Source: Synchiropus splendidus (taxonomy: Eukaryota > Chordata > Actinopteri > Syngnathiformes > Callionymidae). From it: a DNA stretch of 64,000 nt. Position numbers and translations under genes: made by a program. The stretch spans positions 18,508,001 through 18,572,000 of the forward strand of contig NC_071345.1 in NCBI RefSeq assembly GCF_027744825.2. Direction: 5' to 3'. The notes beneath the pieces were generated by a model. It did not search any database, was not told the origin of the DNA, and was given only the letters and a program-made list of their open reading frames with translations. Position 1 is the first letter of the stretch. Each line of letters begins with the position of its first letter. Shown in pieces: positions 13,876 through 25,600 of this stretch.

Positions 13876-14328
13876 AGGTGGCTGGGCTGTCATGACAAGT
13901 CCATGTGGAGTGGTGTACTCTGCTAAATGTGACCTGAGAGTAGAGAGTCCCCGTGATTGTGTTGATCTTTTACTTTCATGGAAACACTTTCCAAATGTAG
14001 CAATATATGATTATGCAAGGAGATTAGCATTGCACACTAACCACAGATCGCCAGAAAGCTACCTCCCATTTCAAGGACGGCTGGCAGATCCTGCACCAGA
14101 GAACATAAAATAAGCTGCAGAGGGAAAGCTTGTTGTAAATATGCCTTGGTTGAAACACCCCAAAATCCCAGCAGACAACAATGCTCATCCACTAACTGGA
14201 TCTGCACAGCATTTTGCTTTGACTGATGTCTTCCACCAGGGCAATAGCAAAGATGAAAGGGATGTCCTCAGAAAGATCAAGCTCAGAGGTCAAATCCACA
14301 GCCGGTGTGTGGAGCAGCTCTTTTCAGG
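13876..14328 (+). pseudogene. HMGXB3-like / transposon-derived exon with an in-frame stop
   Basis: After an acceptor (tttgctcttag) the frame reads GGWAVMTSPCGVVYSAKCDL, then ESPRDCVDLLLSWKHFPNV and HTNHRSPESY. It then meets TAA at 14112-14114 and continues in the same phase with NAHPLTGSAQHFALTDVFHQ and DVLRKIKL...EQLFSG, ending at a donor (CAGG followed by gtgagg). From memory this matches the C-terminal block of fish proteins annotated as HMG domain-containing protein 3-like, which is probably transposase-related. I saw no neighbouring exons. One stop codon in an otherwise well-kept exon suggests a recently broken or fragmentary copy. Reading as a functional terminal exon ending at 14114 is less likely. 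Confidence 0.6.
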
Positions 14329-15136
14329 GTGAGGAAAAATAATTATTTTTTTTAAACATGTCCTCACCCTCAACTCACATATTTATGCAAAGAAATGTAC
14401 TACACCATTATAATGCGGCAAGGTCATATTGTAGCTGGTAATGGCTTAAAATTGTTGTAATGTTTTATACGTCTGACTATAACAGATGCTCTTCAGCAAT
14501 CTTCACTGTCAACAGCCACATCTGGCCAAAGCAGAGATGATAGGGACTGGACTGTGGGTCAGCAGTCCTTCCACATGGGGAAGATGAATGTGAGACAGGT
14601 GACTTTGTTAGTCTTCATACAGTAACGGCTAGCAGAAGATGCAGGGGATACAGGGTCTTAACCCCACACAAGTGATGCAGGTAACAGAACATCAGAGTGA
14701 TTGTCTGTTATGGGTTGTATTGATTTGCTGGTTCTTTTCTATATTCCACTGGCTGATGCAGCTTCTGGACAAGACCCCAAATCCAAATGGCCATATAGCA
14801 TATGTTGACAACATCATCCTTACCAGAAGTGATTTTTGGAGTTTGGGTCTGAATGAGGGTATGGATGGGATGGTAAGAGAAGAGAACCTCCTATTTTTCA
14901 ACAGTTGGCAGTTGGTGTTTCTGGTTAATATGTCTCTGTATTCTGCCACATCCCTAACAGCTGCCTTAAAATTATTGAGAAGGTAGCAAAAAGAATAGAT
15001 TTCAAAATAAATTCCTGGCGACGTTGTCAACATAACATTTATTTTCTTGCAGTATGCACTGTACCTTAGAATGGGAGCCCACTGTGATTTCAGTGAGGTA
15101 TGATTATAGAACATCTTAATGCAATTTGTCTTTTGA

Positions 15137-15942
15137 ATCACTGGTGTCATGTCCGGTTGACGTTTTCATTTTCATTCTTCATTGTAGTGTTCCCTTCCAT
15201 TTTCACTTTCAGTGGTGAGAGGTCCTTTTGTCACATGCTCCTTTAATGTCTACCTTTCATTTGTTTGAATTACATCCTTGACTGTGTTGCAACAGTCATG
15301 CTATAAGTGTGGGTGTTTGATAACTCAAGTGCCTTTATTAGGGGGATAAACATCTGATCCTGTCACAGCCGTGGCAGAAGTCCGTCATCAGTTCATATCT
15401 CAGGTGTCGATGACTCGTAGTGTTAAGAATATGGTGGTCGAGACGTGCTTCATCGTGGGTCACAAACCAACTATTTTGCGCGAAGCATAGGGCTAACAGG
15501 TCAAAAAAATGAACGAAACTTTGTGTTACAATTTGGACCATAGTGGAACTTTGATCGCATGACTACGTCAGTGCTACACCATCATCACAGAATCCACCAG
15601 TAAGTACCTACTTTAATAGTCACTATTTGGCATTCTGTTGCAACTTTGACAGGCGGTAGAAGACTTCAGCAAATCATCCATTTTAAATAAACAGCCTCTT
15701 GCGTCTCTCCAGCATTTGCAGCTGAGCCTTCTCACCCTGGAAATCACATGCTGGAACGTACCACCTCATGAAAGAGGGCAAGACCGAAAGCTCCAGCTTG
15801 ACACTCACTTTATTTGCTGCTATTTTAATGCACAAAACTTCTCAGCGAACGTATCATGTTGACCTCAACTTTACGGAAAATGGTGTTCACTGCCAGAGTC
15901 AATCCAACGATAAGACACTGGCCTTTAACTCCTCTGTCAAAC
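15137..15942. repeat. 806-bp dispersed repeat, copy 2
   Basis: Direct-orientation partner of 10531-11336. It runs into a (CATAGA)n tract at 15943-15966 on its 3' side, whereas copy 1 continues into unrelated sequence. That tract is typical of a non-LTR retrotransposon tail or a simple repeat. Confidence 0.85.
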
Positions 15943-15966
15943 ATAGACATAGACATAGACATAGAT

Positions 15967-16830
15967 TTTACACAATTCACTCAACAAGCTCTGACCATCT
16001 GCAACAAAGAAAGATACTCAGAGAAGAAAGGTGGATACAAGTAAGATGAGTGATATCATTCTAAATCAAAGTTGCTTCCTAGTGAAACCACTATGAATGT
16101 GTTTCTGGAGGAAGAGCACAATGTAAAAAGCCAGTATGTGGTCTTATTGGTCATATGCGGAGTGCCAACTTAAAGTTACTTCTATGCTATGTTGCGTTGC
16201 ACGAATTTGAATCCTTATTTCTTCAGGTCAAACATGTTTTTCTGAGGGACATGGCAGAGGCAGCAGGTTGGTGCCAGACCCAACCGATGATCAGCAGACT
16301 TTCCCTCCCCAGTGCATTCAGGTTGGATGCATGGCCGGGAAATCTGGCATAAAATTCAATCAGATGATGAGGAAACCTCTAGAGAACTGAGGGAACTGCT
16401 CACGTTCCACTTTCATGTTAAAGCTAAAGTCTTCGCTTCATTTGAAATGAACGAATGAGAGGCTCCTAATGAAAGCAATGCATTTGTCTATTGTCTTGAT
16501 TATTGTTGTATTGGGGGGGAAAGTCTTATTTCAGAGTAAGACTGAATTATATGCTTTGTCCACTTGTCATTTTCATGTAAATTGAAACGACTCAAGACGT
16601 TCAAAGAAAAAAATAATAATAATAACGTGCAGTTATAAAAAGGTACCACACGATGGTGCCATATTACCACGTTACTTATTTTTTAATTATCATTTAACAG
16701 ATAAAATGGAGTACAGAAATACACAATTCGTGACGTTGAGTGAAGACAAACGCAATTTTTGTTTGTTCGGTCTTCCCTTCCTTATATTTCATGCCGGTTT
16801 TATCGTTCTATGCAGAACGCTTGATCTCAA
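15967..16830. other. Intergenic sequence upstream of gene A1
   Basis: No supported exon. There are AT-rich tracts, including a short (AAT)n run near 16610. Short open frames carry no recognisable motif. Confidence 0.35.
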
Positions 16831-17037
16831 CGTGGGCGTAGCTCAGTGTGGGCGGACTTCAACGTTGAGCTCCGCCCAGTTCTCCAGGGGTATGCACACG
16901 GTATGCGCCCGGCACATCGAGGAACTCAAGCGGCGCTCCTGGACCTGAACGGCCATGCAGAAGGTCTTCACGAAGCGTATGCAGACGCACTACTCTTTTA
17001 CACTTCCAGCTGTGGGTCCAATACTTGATCTCTCACG
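16831..17037 (+). promoter_or_regulatory. Putative promoter and leader of gene A1
   Basis: Immediately upstream of the A1 start the sequence becomes GC-rich, with two GC/CACCC-type boxes (gtgggcgtag, gtgggcgga) and ctccgccc. No TATA box is evident. The placement is inferred from the position of the first coding exon. Confidence 0.4.
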
Positions 17038-18109
17038 ATGGCCGAAGATTTAACCGTCAATGTGGTAAGGTCATATTTCAGTGTCCAAGTCTTTCGTTTG
17101 TTAGAAGTTAACTGAAAGAAAGTGTTGTGCTTTACATGACAGTTAGAGCCAGAACAATAGCAGCAGGGTGTATGGGATGTAGGGATGACAGTTGAGTGGA
17201 GCGTGTGGTGGACTTTGGTTCACGATGGAAGTTTTAAACTTATTTTTAATACAGGGAACCTTTGATGATGACGCTGGTCGACTCTGCGTCTGTTGATTTG
17301 TCTTTATTTTATTAGACGGAGTGGTCCTCATAGGTTCGTCTGCCTGGGTTCATATTAACACATGGCCCGGTGGTCAACCGCGGTCAAATTAGTTGGATGT
17401 TGGATATTCGACAGATACTCGCTCCACCAGAGCCGGTGTTGTTCGGTCTGTGTCCCCGGTCGCTGATCTCGGACGAGCTCTCTCGCTGGCAGCGCTAAGA
17501 CGAAGTTAGGGGACCGTCCACAAATTGTCAGTCGTGAAATTATCATAAAAGTCAGTGAGAATGTTTGCGCTATAGTGGAAAAATATGAATATATTAATGA
17601 TAATGGAATCATAACGGTAAAGTTATGAAATGAAAGTGTCCGTCTCCAATGTGTTTCATGTCTGGTGATAGTTTACAATCACTCTGAACTCACCTGAACA
17701 CTTTTCCTAGGAGCTATTGAAGAAATAGTGAGAAAATATGAATATATTAATAATAATGGAATCACAACAGTACAGTTATGAAATGAAAGTGTCCGTCTCC
17801 AATCTGCCTCATGTCTGGTGACAGTTTACAACCACTTTGGACTCATCTGAACACTTTTCCTAGGAGCTATTGAAGAAATAGTGGAAAAAATATGAATATA
17901 TCAATCATAACAAAATCATAACGGTAAAGTTATGAAATGAAAGTGTCCGTCTCCAATGTGTCTCATGTCTGGTGATAGTTTACAATCACTTTGGACTCAC
18001 CTGAACACTTTTCCTAGGAGCTATTGAAGAAATAGTGAAAAAATAGGAATATATCAATCATAACAAAATCACAATGGTAAAGTTATGAAATGAAAGTGTA
18101 CGTCTCCAA

Positions 18110-18201
<92 letters not shown>

Positions 18202-20246
18202 CTGGTTACCCTGGTTGATGCGCATTTCTGATGCGTGACTCAGAAATCCCTGCCAGAAAGATCATCACCCGATTGGATTATATATATCCGTGTTATATCG
18301 TTCCCTGATGAGAACCTGGGTGTGAAGCATAACTGTGACTTCCAGAAAACATTTTTTTAAATACCCTGATCTTCACAAGTTGCACACAGGTGGTGGGACA
18401 AGGAAGGACCGACCAATAGGAAAAACAGACTAAAGAGTGGAGCTGTCATTGGGCGATCACATTCTCTCTTTTAACACACGACTGGTTCACTTTCCAGTGC
18501 TTTTTAAGTCAAAGTTAAACATTGCATTGGTCAGCTGTATGAAAGCCACTACACACACGTTTATAGTGTTCAACTCGAGTTCATCGCATCTGCTTTCTGC
18601 TTAGAATGGTAATTACTCATGTTGTCTGACAGACTGAACCACATCATGCGCTTGCAGTCAATTGAGGTATTCTTGATATATTTTTCCATGTTGCATTTTA
18701 GTTATAGACAAGTCCTTTAACATTGACTCGGCCATCATTCCTTCTTTAAAGCGTTCAAACATTCATGAATGAGTCCATTCTCTGTTGCGGAGAAGTAGGA
18801 AGAGTGACATTTTGTTTCACGTGTTGCCATGGTGAATCATATCATCTGCGTCCACTGATGAGGGCTTTTGACATCCACAAACGTGAGCTTGTGTGGGAGT
18901 TGTAGATAGTAGACATGAGGAGTCAGTAAAGTGCCTAGCTGGGCGCTGAACCAATAAATCGAAGGGAAGGCCGTGAGGGGGCGGAGCACCTATGACACAG
19001 AACCATGACAATCCACAACTCCTATTCCAGGTGGGGAGAGCACTGCAGTGGCTGAGGACGAAGGCAGAGAGCTGCCTCACTGCGGTCAACCAGGTTTTGT
19101 GCTGTCCCTCAACCAGCGAGCTGTTGGAAGAGCTCAATAGCATCCAAGGTACAACACCCTTGCCACTTTCTGAGACGTTAGTTCTAACTGTGTGAGGCAA
19201 CATGATGTGTATTGATGAAGTTTGGCTCTTCTAAGTTATCGTGGCCAAAGACATGTCATGATAAATGTTATCATGATATCGACAACAATTTTTATTGCCG
19301 TAGAAATTCATCTTGGCGCCCTGGAAGTCGCTGACGATGCAGGAAAGGAACGAAATGATGTCTGCACAGTTTACACTCTATTACAATATGTGAATTTTTA
19401 ACAATCATTTTACAAAATGTGGCTTATTGTCCACACCAATAAACAGTATGACATCGGGCCTAATATGAACGACTCACACTAATTTGCATGAATACCGGAT
19501 CACAAATGACGTGATCGTGGAAAAGATCACGTGTAGATCACGTAAACCTGACCTGAAAATCTGTTTTCCAGCGGTCGACACTTTCTTGCAACCAAAGTTG
19601 AGTCTTTGAGGTGTCTGGCTGAGTGATAGCTATGACTACAGTTGACCAGCCACAGAAATAAAGTGAGGTCTGATGTGTGAGACATCTTTTTCCTCCAACG
19701 TTTTGATTCTCCGCCATGTTTTGACTCATTACCAAAATACAAACAAAGTTCAACTCAACTGATATCTTGTCTGATATCAAGTCACCATATCTTTGAAAGG
19801 GGATAAACCCATGTACTCACTGATGCTCCTAAAGCAGAAAGCATTTATCTGATAACAGTATTGTGTCTCTTCTAATGCTTCTTTGTCTTTTTAAGAATCA
19901 GCATCAAAACCCTCAGTGGTGACCATCATCTACATCAGCAACTCCACCCTCAACAACTGCAGCTTTACAAGCCAAGACGGTCCGCAGGCGGCACCAGACC
20001 TTCTGCAGATGATACCCGAACTTCTGATCAACCGTAAGAAACGTGGTGTCATGTCACTGAATAAAACATGTGTTTTGTTGATAAGCTATTTGCAGCAATT
20101 TAAAAATACGTGACATAATCATAATAAACTCTGCTTCCTTCCACCCAGGTCAATGTCGGAGCTTCCACATCACACACTCTGATTTGCACTACACCATGTT
20201 CGGGAATAACAACGTCATGGCGGTGGATCTTGAAAAAACAAAATAA
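17038..20246 (+). CDS. Gene A1: small four-exon protein with two beta-type motifs, the second RHIM-like (124 codons)
   Basis: Exons: 17038-17064 (MAEDLTVNV), 19031-19148, 19902-20033 and 20149-20246. All introns are GT-AG, with phases 0, 1 and 1; the lengths sum to 375 nt. Exon 2 gives an amphipathic helical segment starting VGRALQWLRTKAESCL. Exon 3 holds VVTIIYISNSTLNNCSF. Exon 4 holds FHITHSDLHYTMFGNNNVM and ends with LEKTK and TAA. The two motifs share I-[ST]-[NH]-S-x-L-[NH]-x-x-x-F. The second continues into GNNNVM, which resembles the core of RHIM amyloid motifs (G-x-N-N-x-M/L), with T-M-F-G where RHIMs have V-Q-I-G. There is no signal peptide or membrane segment. The four-exon structure, and all exon lengths but one per type, recur in paralogues, which supports the model. 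I do not recognise the family; a role in amyloid-type signalling is inference only. Confidence 0.7.
17377..18112 (+). repeat. Left half of a foldback element in A1 intron 1
   Basis: It starts with the terminal sequence accgcggtcaaattagttgg that also opens the foldback elements in the B genes. It then carries about four tandem copies of a 153-bp sequence (aaatagtg...aatatat near 17574, 17728, 17881 and 18035). The last copy is cut off by a (GA)n tract at 18113. The other arm is missing. Occupying intron 1, as in the B genes, suggests the insertion preceded the A/B split. Confidence 0.75.
18113..18196. repeat. (GA)n microsatellite
   Basis: About 42 GA units mark the broken end of the half foldback element and lie beside the left boundary of the duplicated unit (18210). 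Confidence 0.95.
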
Positions 20247-20710
20247 GACTAAAGTCATGCACAGATTTGTTAAGACTTGTAGTCAGATGTTACAATGGTG
20301 ATCGTCGATGCTAGCTGGAAAAAATGTATTGTGTTGTGTGTTTTGGAAGCTGCAGGGCATCTTCATCATCACCATCACATCACTCACCCCTCTCACACAC
20401 TCCAGTCTCTACAAAACTGTCCAACACTCCATCAGGCAGTCAGGATGTTGAAGACTCCACTGACTGCCACACACATGAACGCTGGAACACAGGGAATAGT
20501 AATGGGATTGTTATTCCTGTTATCATCCTCTGCTGCTCTTCCTCTGCAAGTTATCATCGATGAAATGGGTTGCTGCAATCATGTCCTTTTTTATACCATG
20601 TAAACGGGTTGTTGTTTGTGTTGTCCCTGTTTTATTTATGTGTTGTCCCTGTTTTATTTATTTCGCGGAGAAACCGTGTTAATAAAAATGAAGAATCCTC
20701 ATCATTTGAG
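20247..20710 (+). other. A1 3' UTR with polyadenylation signal
   Basis: AATAAA lies at 20681-20686 inside ccgtgttaataaaaatga, and the matching position downstream of each B gene has the same signal. The UTR contains tccatcaggcagtcaggatg (20429-20448) and the sequence after it, which encodes the C-terminal tail in B genes but lies beyond the stop, in another phase, in A1. Confidence 0.65.
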
Positions 20711-22489
20711 TTTGTCTTTGCTCTTCTACTAACTATTGAAGCTCTCGAAGCTTGTATAATGTGTGTGCATTTGTACATGTATGGACCAATCTTTGATAAG
20801 ACACTGGTCTTGTGAAGGTATTTTGCTTTGTGAGGACATTTTGGCCGGTCCACAATGGTGTGATCGTGGAAAAGATCATGTTTAGATGGCACAAACCTGA
20901 TCTATAAATCTGTTTTTCAACAGTCTACACTTTCTGTCAACCAAAGTTTGCAGGACCAGACCCTCTGCAAATGCTCACCCTCACAACTCCTTATAGAGTT
21001 GTGGGAAAGAGTTATGTCAATGTATGTCAGTGACGGTCCTCACTAAAGACAGGTGTGTGTGTGTGTTGTAGCAGGTTTGGCGGAAATCTCAATGGAGAAT
21101 GCTAATAGTACGAGTCTGGCACAATGGTTTCCAACTGTGGTTTGGCGGCAAAAGAGGTATTAAAACACCTGGTTTAATACACCGCCTTCATAAAATTGTA
21201 GCGACAACCAAAAAATCCAATGCCCCCTTAACCACACTCCCACCCGGTCATGGTGCATTCATGTACTGTGGTCAACACAAGTTTCAGTCCGCTACAATAT
21301 GTTGAAGCAACCCAACAGAGAAATAAGGAAGCAACGCCGGAATTTTGACATTTATTTAACTGATGACAATAAAAGAGGTAGTTTTTAATCATGAAAAGTA
21401 AATCTCACTTCAATCTGCTTCTGTACTTGTGAGCTCTGTTCCTTTTGCGTCCAGATTGCTGACGTGACCTTGTCATTCAGTTATTATGAAGTTTCTTGTA
21501 TTCTTCTGTTAAAAAAAACAAATTAAACCTCCATCATCATACATGACTTAAATCATGTTTTGGTGCTGGTTTAAGTCTAACTGACTAGTGGCATGTTTTA
21601 TTAATGCTTTTATTCTGTTGCATTTCCTGTCTTTGTCCTGCTTGACATTGAACCAATAACCAGTGTTGCCAACTTAGTGACTTTGTCGCTATTTTTAGCT
21701 AATTTCTGGACAAAAGTGACTAGCGACAAATCGGGCGACTTTTTTGGTGAAAAAGCTATAGATCTTGGACTACAGCTCCAAAAAAATAAATCTGAAAAAT
21801 AAAAACCAAATAAAAAAACAAACGAACTATATATATATATATATAGGTGTATATGTAATAACACCAATATGTAATATGGCTACTTCCGATGCTGGGGAGT
21901 TGGCAACACTGCAGCTGAAAGGAGAACTGTTTCAAGTAATGACATGCTACATGCTGGCCACAAGGAGGCACTATGTTGTAAGAGGTGGTGAAAAGAGAGA
22001 CTTGCAGAAGGAATTGATCGGGAGTTATTGCAACAGGTGGGTTGTTCTGCTTAGCAAAGTTAATGAAGTTCGTTCGTTTGCTTCTTCTTGGAACTCATCC
22101 ACACAACATGCACCACCGGCATCATTCTCATGTTTGGCTCGGCAAAGTAAACTCTTCAGCTGCAGATTAAAAAGGAGGTGTGTGGTTGAATCTGTCTTTT
22201 GGGACTAAAGATGACGATAGACGGTGATGCTGCTGCTTCTGACGGTCTGTTCGGATCCAACTGTTTAGCCCCTCCTGCAGCCAGCTGTGAGTCCGAGCTG
22301 TCGTGTGGTTTAGTCCTTCCCACAACCTCCTCAGGTCTTTCTCCTGGCTGTTTGTCTGGTTGGCTTCTGTCCATCTTCAAAATACAGTATTACACGCTTT
22401 CAGAACTTCTGACCTTTTCGATTTGACGGTGGAGCCATTTCATTGTTGCGTCACCCTGCCGGGCCTTGTGTCATCGGCTGAGAGTGACA
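20711..22489. other. Spacer between A1 and B1 with dispersed repeat
   Basis: The part near 21660-21760 (agtgttgccaacttagtgac and variants of gactagcgac) is a repeat type common in fish genomes. An open frame from 21879 (MATSDAGELATLQLKGEL) continues for about 110 codons. It is kept in the inverted unit (45327-44986, minus) with a small indel, but is replaced by (TA)n in unit 2. It has no recognisable domain and is not supported as a gene. Confidence 0.4.
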
Positions 22490-22610
22490 CACCCCCTTCA
22501 CCACTGCTGTGTTTACAAACGAGAGCGAGAATACTCGCGTTGGTGCTGCGCGGCGTTAGCTGCCGACCTGAAAACAGCCTTCCGCGGCGGTCTTCTTCAC
22601 AGCTGGTAGG
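22490..22610 (+). promoter_or_regulatory. Putative promoter and leader of gene B1
   Basis: The block gtgacacacccccttcacc ... gtttacaaacgagagcgaga ... ggtgctgcgcgg is shared by all four B genes directly upstream of the start exon. No TATA box is seen, but the block is CpG-rich. In B4 about 37 bp just before the start are deleted. Confidence 0.45.
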
Positions 22611-25600
22611 ATGGCAGAGGAGTCAGGCGTCAGCACGGTAAGACCATCCGTCGTTCACGTGTATTTCACCTAACTCCGTCCTGCCATTCCTTTATTTGGA
22701 ACTATACGATTAGCTGCAGCGACAAGTTTTTACTCGCGACTTTCACTTGATGAAGCCTGTTCACACACACCAACCGCGTTAGGAACGGATCATAAAGTAT
22801 CCGGCTTCACCGCGGTCATGACACCCTGAGCCAGAACAACGGTTTTGGGGCTCTGGGGACGGGATCTTACGAGGGCCAAAGACCCGCGGCCTCTACAGCT
22901 CTTCAGGCCAGACTTCTTCTCTACCGCGGTCAAATTAGTTGGATGTTGGATATTCGACAGATATTCGCTCCACCAGAGCCGGTGTTGTTCGGTCTGTGTC
23001 CCCGGTCGCTGATCTCGGACGAGCTCTCTCGCTGGCAGCGCTAAGACGAAGTTAGGGGACCGTCCACAAATTCTCAGTCGTGAAATTATCATAAAAGTCA
23101 GTGAGAATGTTTGCACTATTTCTTCAATAGCTCCGAGGAAAAGTGTTCAGATGAGTCCAAAGTGAGTGTAAATTGTCACCAGACATGAGACACATTGGAG
23201 ACGGACACTTTCATTTCATAACTGTACTGTTATGACTCCATTATTATTAATATGTTCATATTTTCCTCACTATTTCTTCAATAGCTCAGAGAAAAAGTGT
23301 TCAGGTGAGTCCAAAGTGATTGTAAACTGCGAATAGATATGAGAGACATTGGAGACGGACACTTTCATTTCATAACCTTACTGTTATGATTTTGTTATGA
23401 TTGATATATTCACATTTTCCCGCTGTTTCCTCAATAATGTTCAACCTGATGAGTCACAAACTGCATTCTATGTCTCTCCCATCACCCATCTTGAGACACA
23501 GCTGAGACACTGGATGATGAACAAATGTGATTCAACTAATATTTTTCAACTAATGATTTAATTTACACAAGTCACATTGCCATTTTCATTTCTCTGCTTC
23601 TTCAAAATGTTCTGTGTCCATACCCATACACTGCATGGAGCCAAATTCTGCAGGAATCACACTGGACCTTTAGAAATGTTAAAACAAAGTGGTTAAATTT
23701 ACCACTTTATGCTTCTGTTGAATTTTAAAACATCTCACTTAGTTTGTTAGTGGTGGTCCACAACCTGGGGGTCTTTACGCATTCCACAACAGCTGTTTAC
23801 ATCAAACACTAAAACGCATAAACGTATGTTGAAAATGATTGATTATTGTAAATCATCCATTGTACCTCATGCCTTGAGGATTTTCGCCAGAATCGTGCGC
23901 TCTTTTAACCATCTTCTCGTTGAAGGTGGGTCATAACTGCCCCACGCCATTCAATATCCACCCAGTCAGTTTTGCGATGGCATGTTCTCCTCACATTGAA
24001 GAATTTCCTGAGAGATGATGTAAAAAGGTAACTAAAAACACTTACAGTATAATAAGTAATAATTTTGGAATATTTAAAATAAAATAAATAAATTATCACA
24101 AGAAGATGGTTGCAGCTGCGGCACCATTATCTTCCACATTTTTCTGCGTTGTATTAATGTTGTCTGTGTCAAAGAAACATTTAAATTCACTGGAGTCTCC
24201 ATGTATTTGTTTGCCACTACGAAAATGATGGCTCATCAAATTAAGGCAGAATTTTTTGTTTATGAACACCATGAATGGATAATAATGCCAATTATCATCC
24301 ATTCATGGAATTACGCCATGTCCAGCCCAAATCCTCTATTAGCTCCCCAATGTTACATTTCCAACTTCAAAAGGGGAAATGCAGAAAGAGCGCACGAAAA
24401 TCCTCAAGGCATCGGGTACAATGGATGATTTACAATAATCAATCATTTTCAACATACGTTTATGTGTTTTAGTGTTTGATGTAAACAGCTGTTGTGGAAT
24501 GCGTAAAGACCCCCAGGTTGTGGACCACCACTAACACACTAAGTGAGATGTTTTAAAATTCAACAGAAGCATAAAGTGGTAAATTTAACCACTTTGTTTT
24601 AACATTTCTAAAGGTCCAGTGTGATTCCTGCGGAATTTGGTTCCATGCAGTGTATGGGTATGGACACAGAACATTTTGAAGAAGCAGAGAAATGAAAATG
24701 GCAATGTGACTTGTGTAAATGAAATCATTAGTTGAAAAATATTAGTTGAATCACATTTGTTCATCGTCCAGTGTCTCAGCTGTGTCTCAAGATGGGTGAT
24801 GGGAGAGACATAGAATGCAGTTTGTGACTCATCAGGTTGAACATTATTGAGGAAATAGCGGGAAAATGTGAATATATCAATCATAACAAAATCATAACAG
24901 TAAAGTTATGAAATGAAAGTGTCCGTCTCCAATGTCTCTCATATCTGTTCACAGTTTACAATCACTTTGGACTCACCTGAACACTTTTCCTCTGAGCTAT
25001 TGAAGAAATAGTGAGGAAAATATGAATATATTAATAATAATAGAATCATAACAGTACAGTTATGAAATGAAAGTGTCCGTCTCCAATGTGTCTCATGTCT
25101 GGTGACAGTTTGCAACCATTTTGAACTCACCTGAACACTTTTCCTCAGAGCTATTGAAGAAATAGTGCAAACATTCTCACTGACTTTTATGATAACAACA
25201 CCGGCTCTGGTGGAGCGAATATCTGTCGAATATCCAACATCCAACTAATTTGACCCCGGTTCTCTACCTTCACTGTATATGCCCGACCCGCGTTTATTCC
25301 GTTGAATTATGCCTAGGAAGCGAACTGTATCGCTATCTGTATATATCTATATGCACCTTTATCTCCATCCCTATACTTGCGATGAATTGAAAGGCCTTTA
25401 TTGGTGTTGAACTCTGTCAGTTCAAGTTAGTGGGCATTCAACTTCCAACATTTTATTGTGTTTTCCCTCTGGTGAAGGGGGTGATAGTGGTTCTGTCAAG
25501 TCACTATTATAGTCTGTTCCCGCTCGTTGATTGGTCTCAGGGAGACTCAGGCACGATATATAAGTCCAGTATTCACTGCAAGTATCAAGTAGTTTACACA

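Larger units (their letters stand above)
22923..25260 (+). mobile_element. Foldback element 1 in B1 intron 1 (about 2.3 kb)
   Basis: The left arm opens with accgcggtcaaattagttgg and the right arm closes with ccaactaatttgaccccggt, its near reverse complement. Each arm is about 0.8-1 kb and includes 153-bp tandem repeats (near 23117 and 23270, and mirrored at 24860-25160). An AT-rich part follows with a 99-codon frame on opposite strands of the two arms. The centre (about 23900-24450) is not inverted. No transposase gene is seen, so it is non-autonomous. The right arm lacks the segment next to the terminus that is present in other copies. Confidence 0.75.

Noticed and set aside
10531..15942. 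The two 806-bp repeats as LTRs of one retrotransposon
   Set aside because: They lack TG...CA inverted ends, there is no primer site or gag/pol between them, and the interval holds unrelated features.
17574..18112. 153-bp repeats as a CRISPR array
   Set aside because: They are contiguous tandem repeats without spacers in a vertebrate foldback arm.
18817..19203. Minus-strand frame of 128-146 codons over A exon 2 (three copies)
   Set aside because: Antisense of the spliced exon; it crosses both splice sites and has no domain.
22303..22641. 112-codon plus-strand frame over the B promoter and exon 1
   Set aside because: It runs in a different phase from the MAEESGVST start and through the putative promoter. 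The copies are conserved only because the units are identical.
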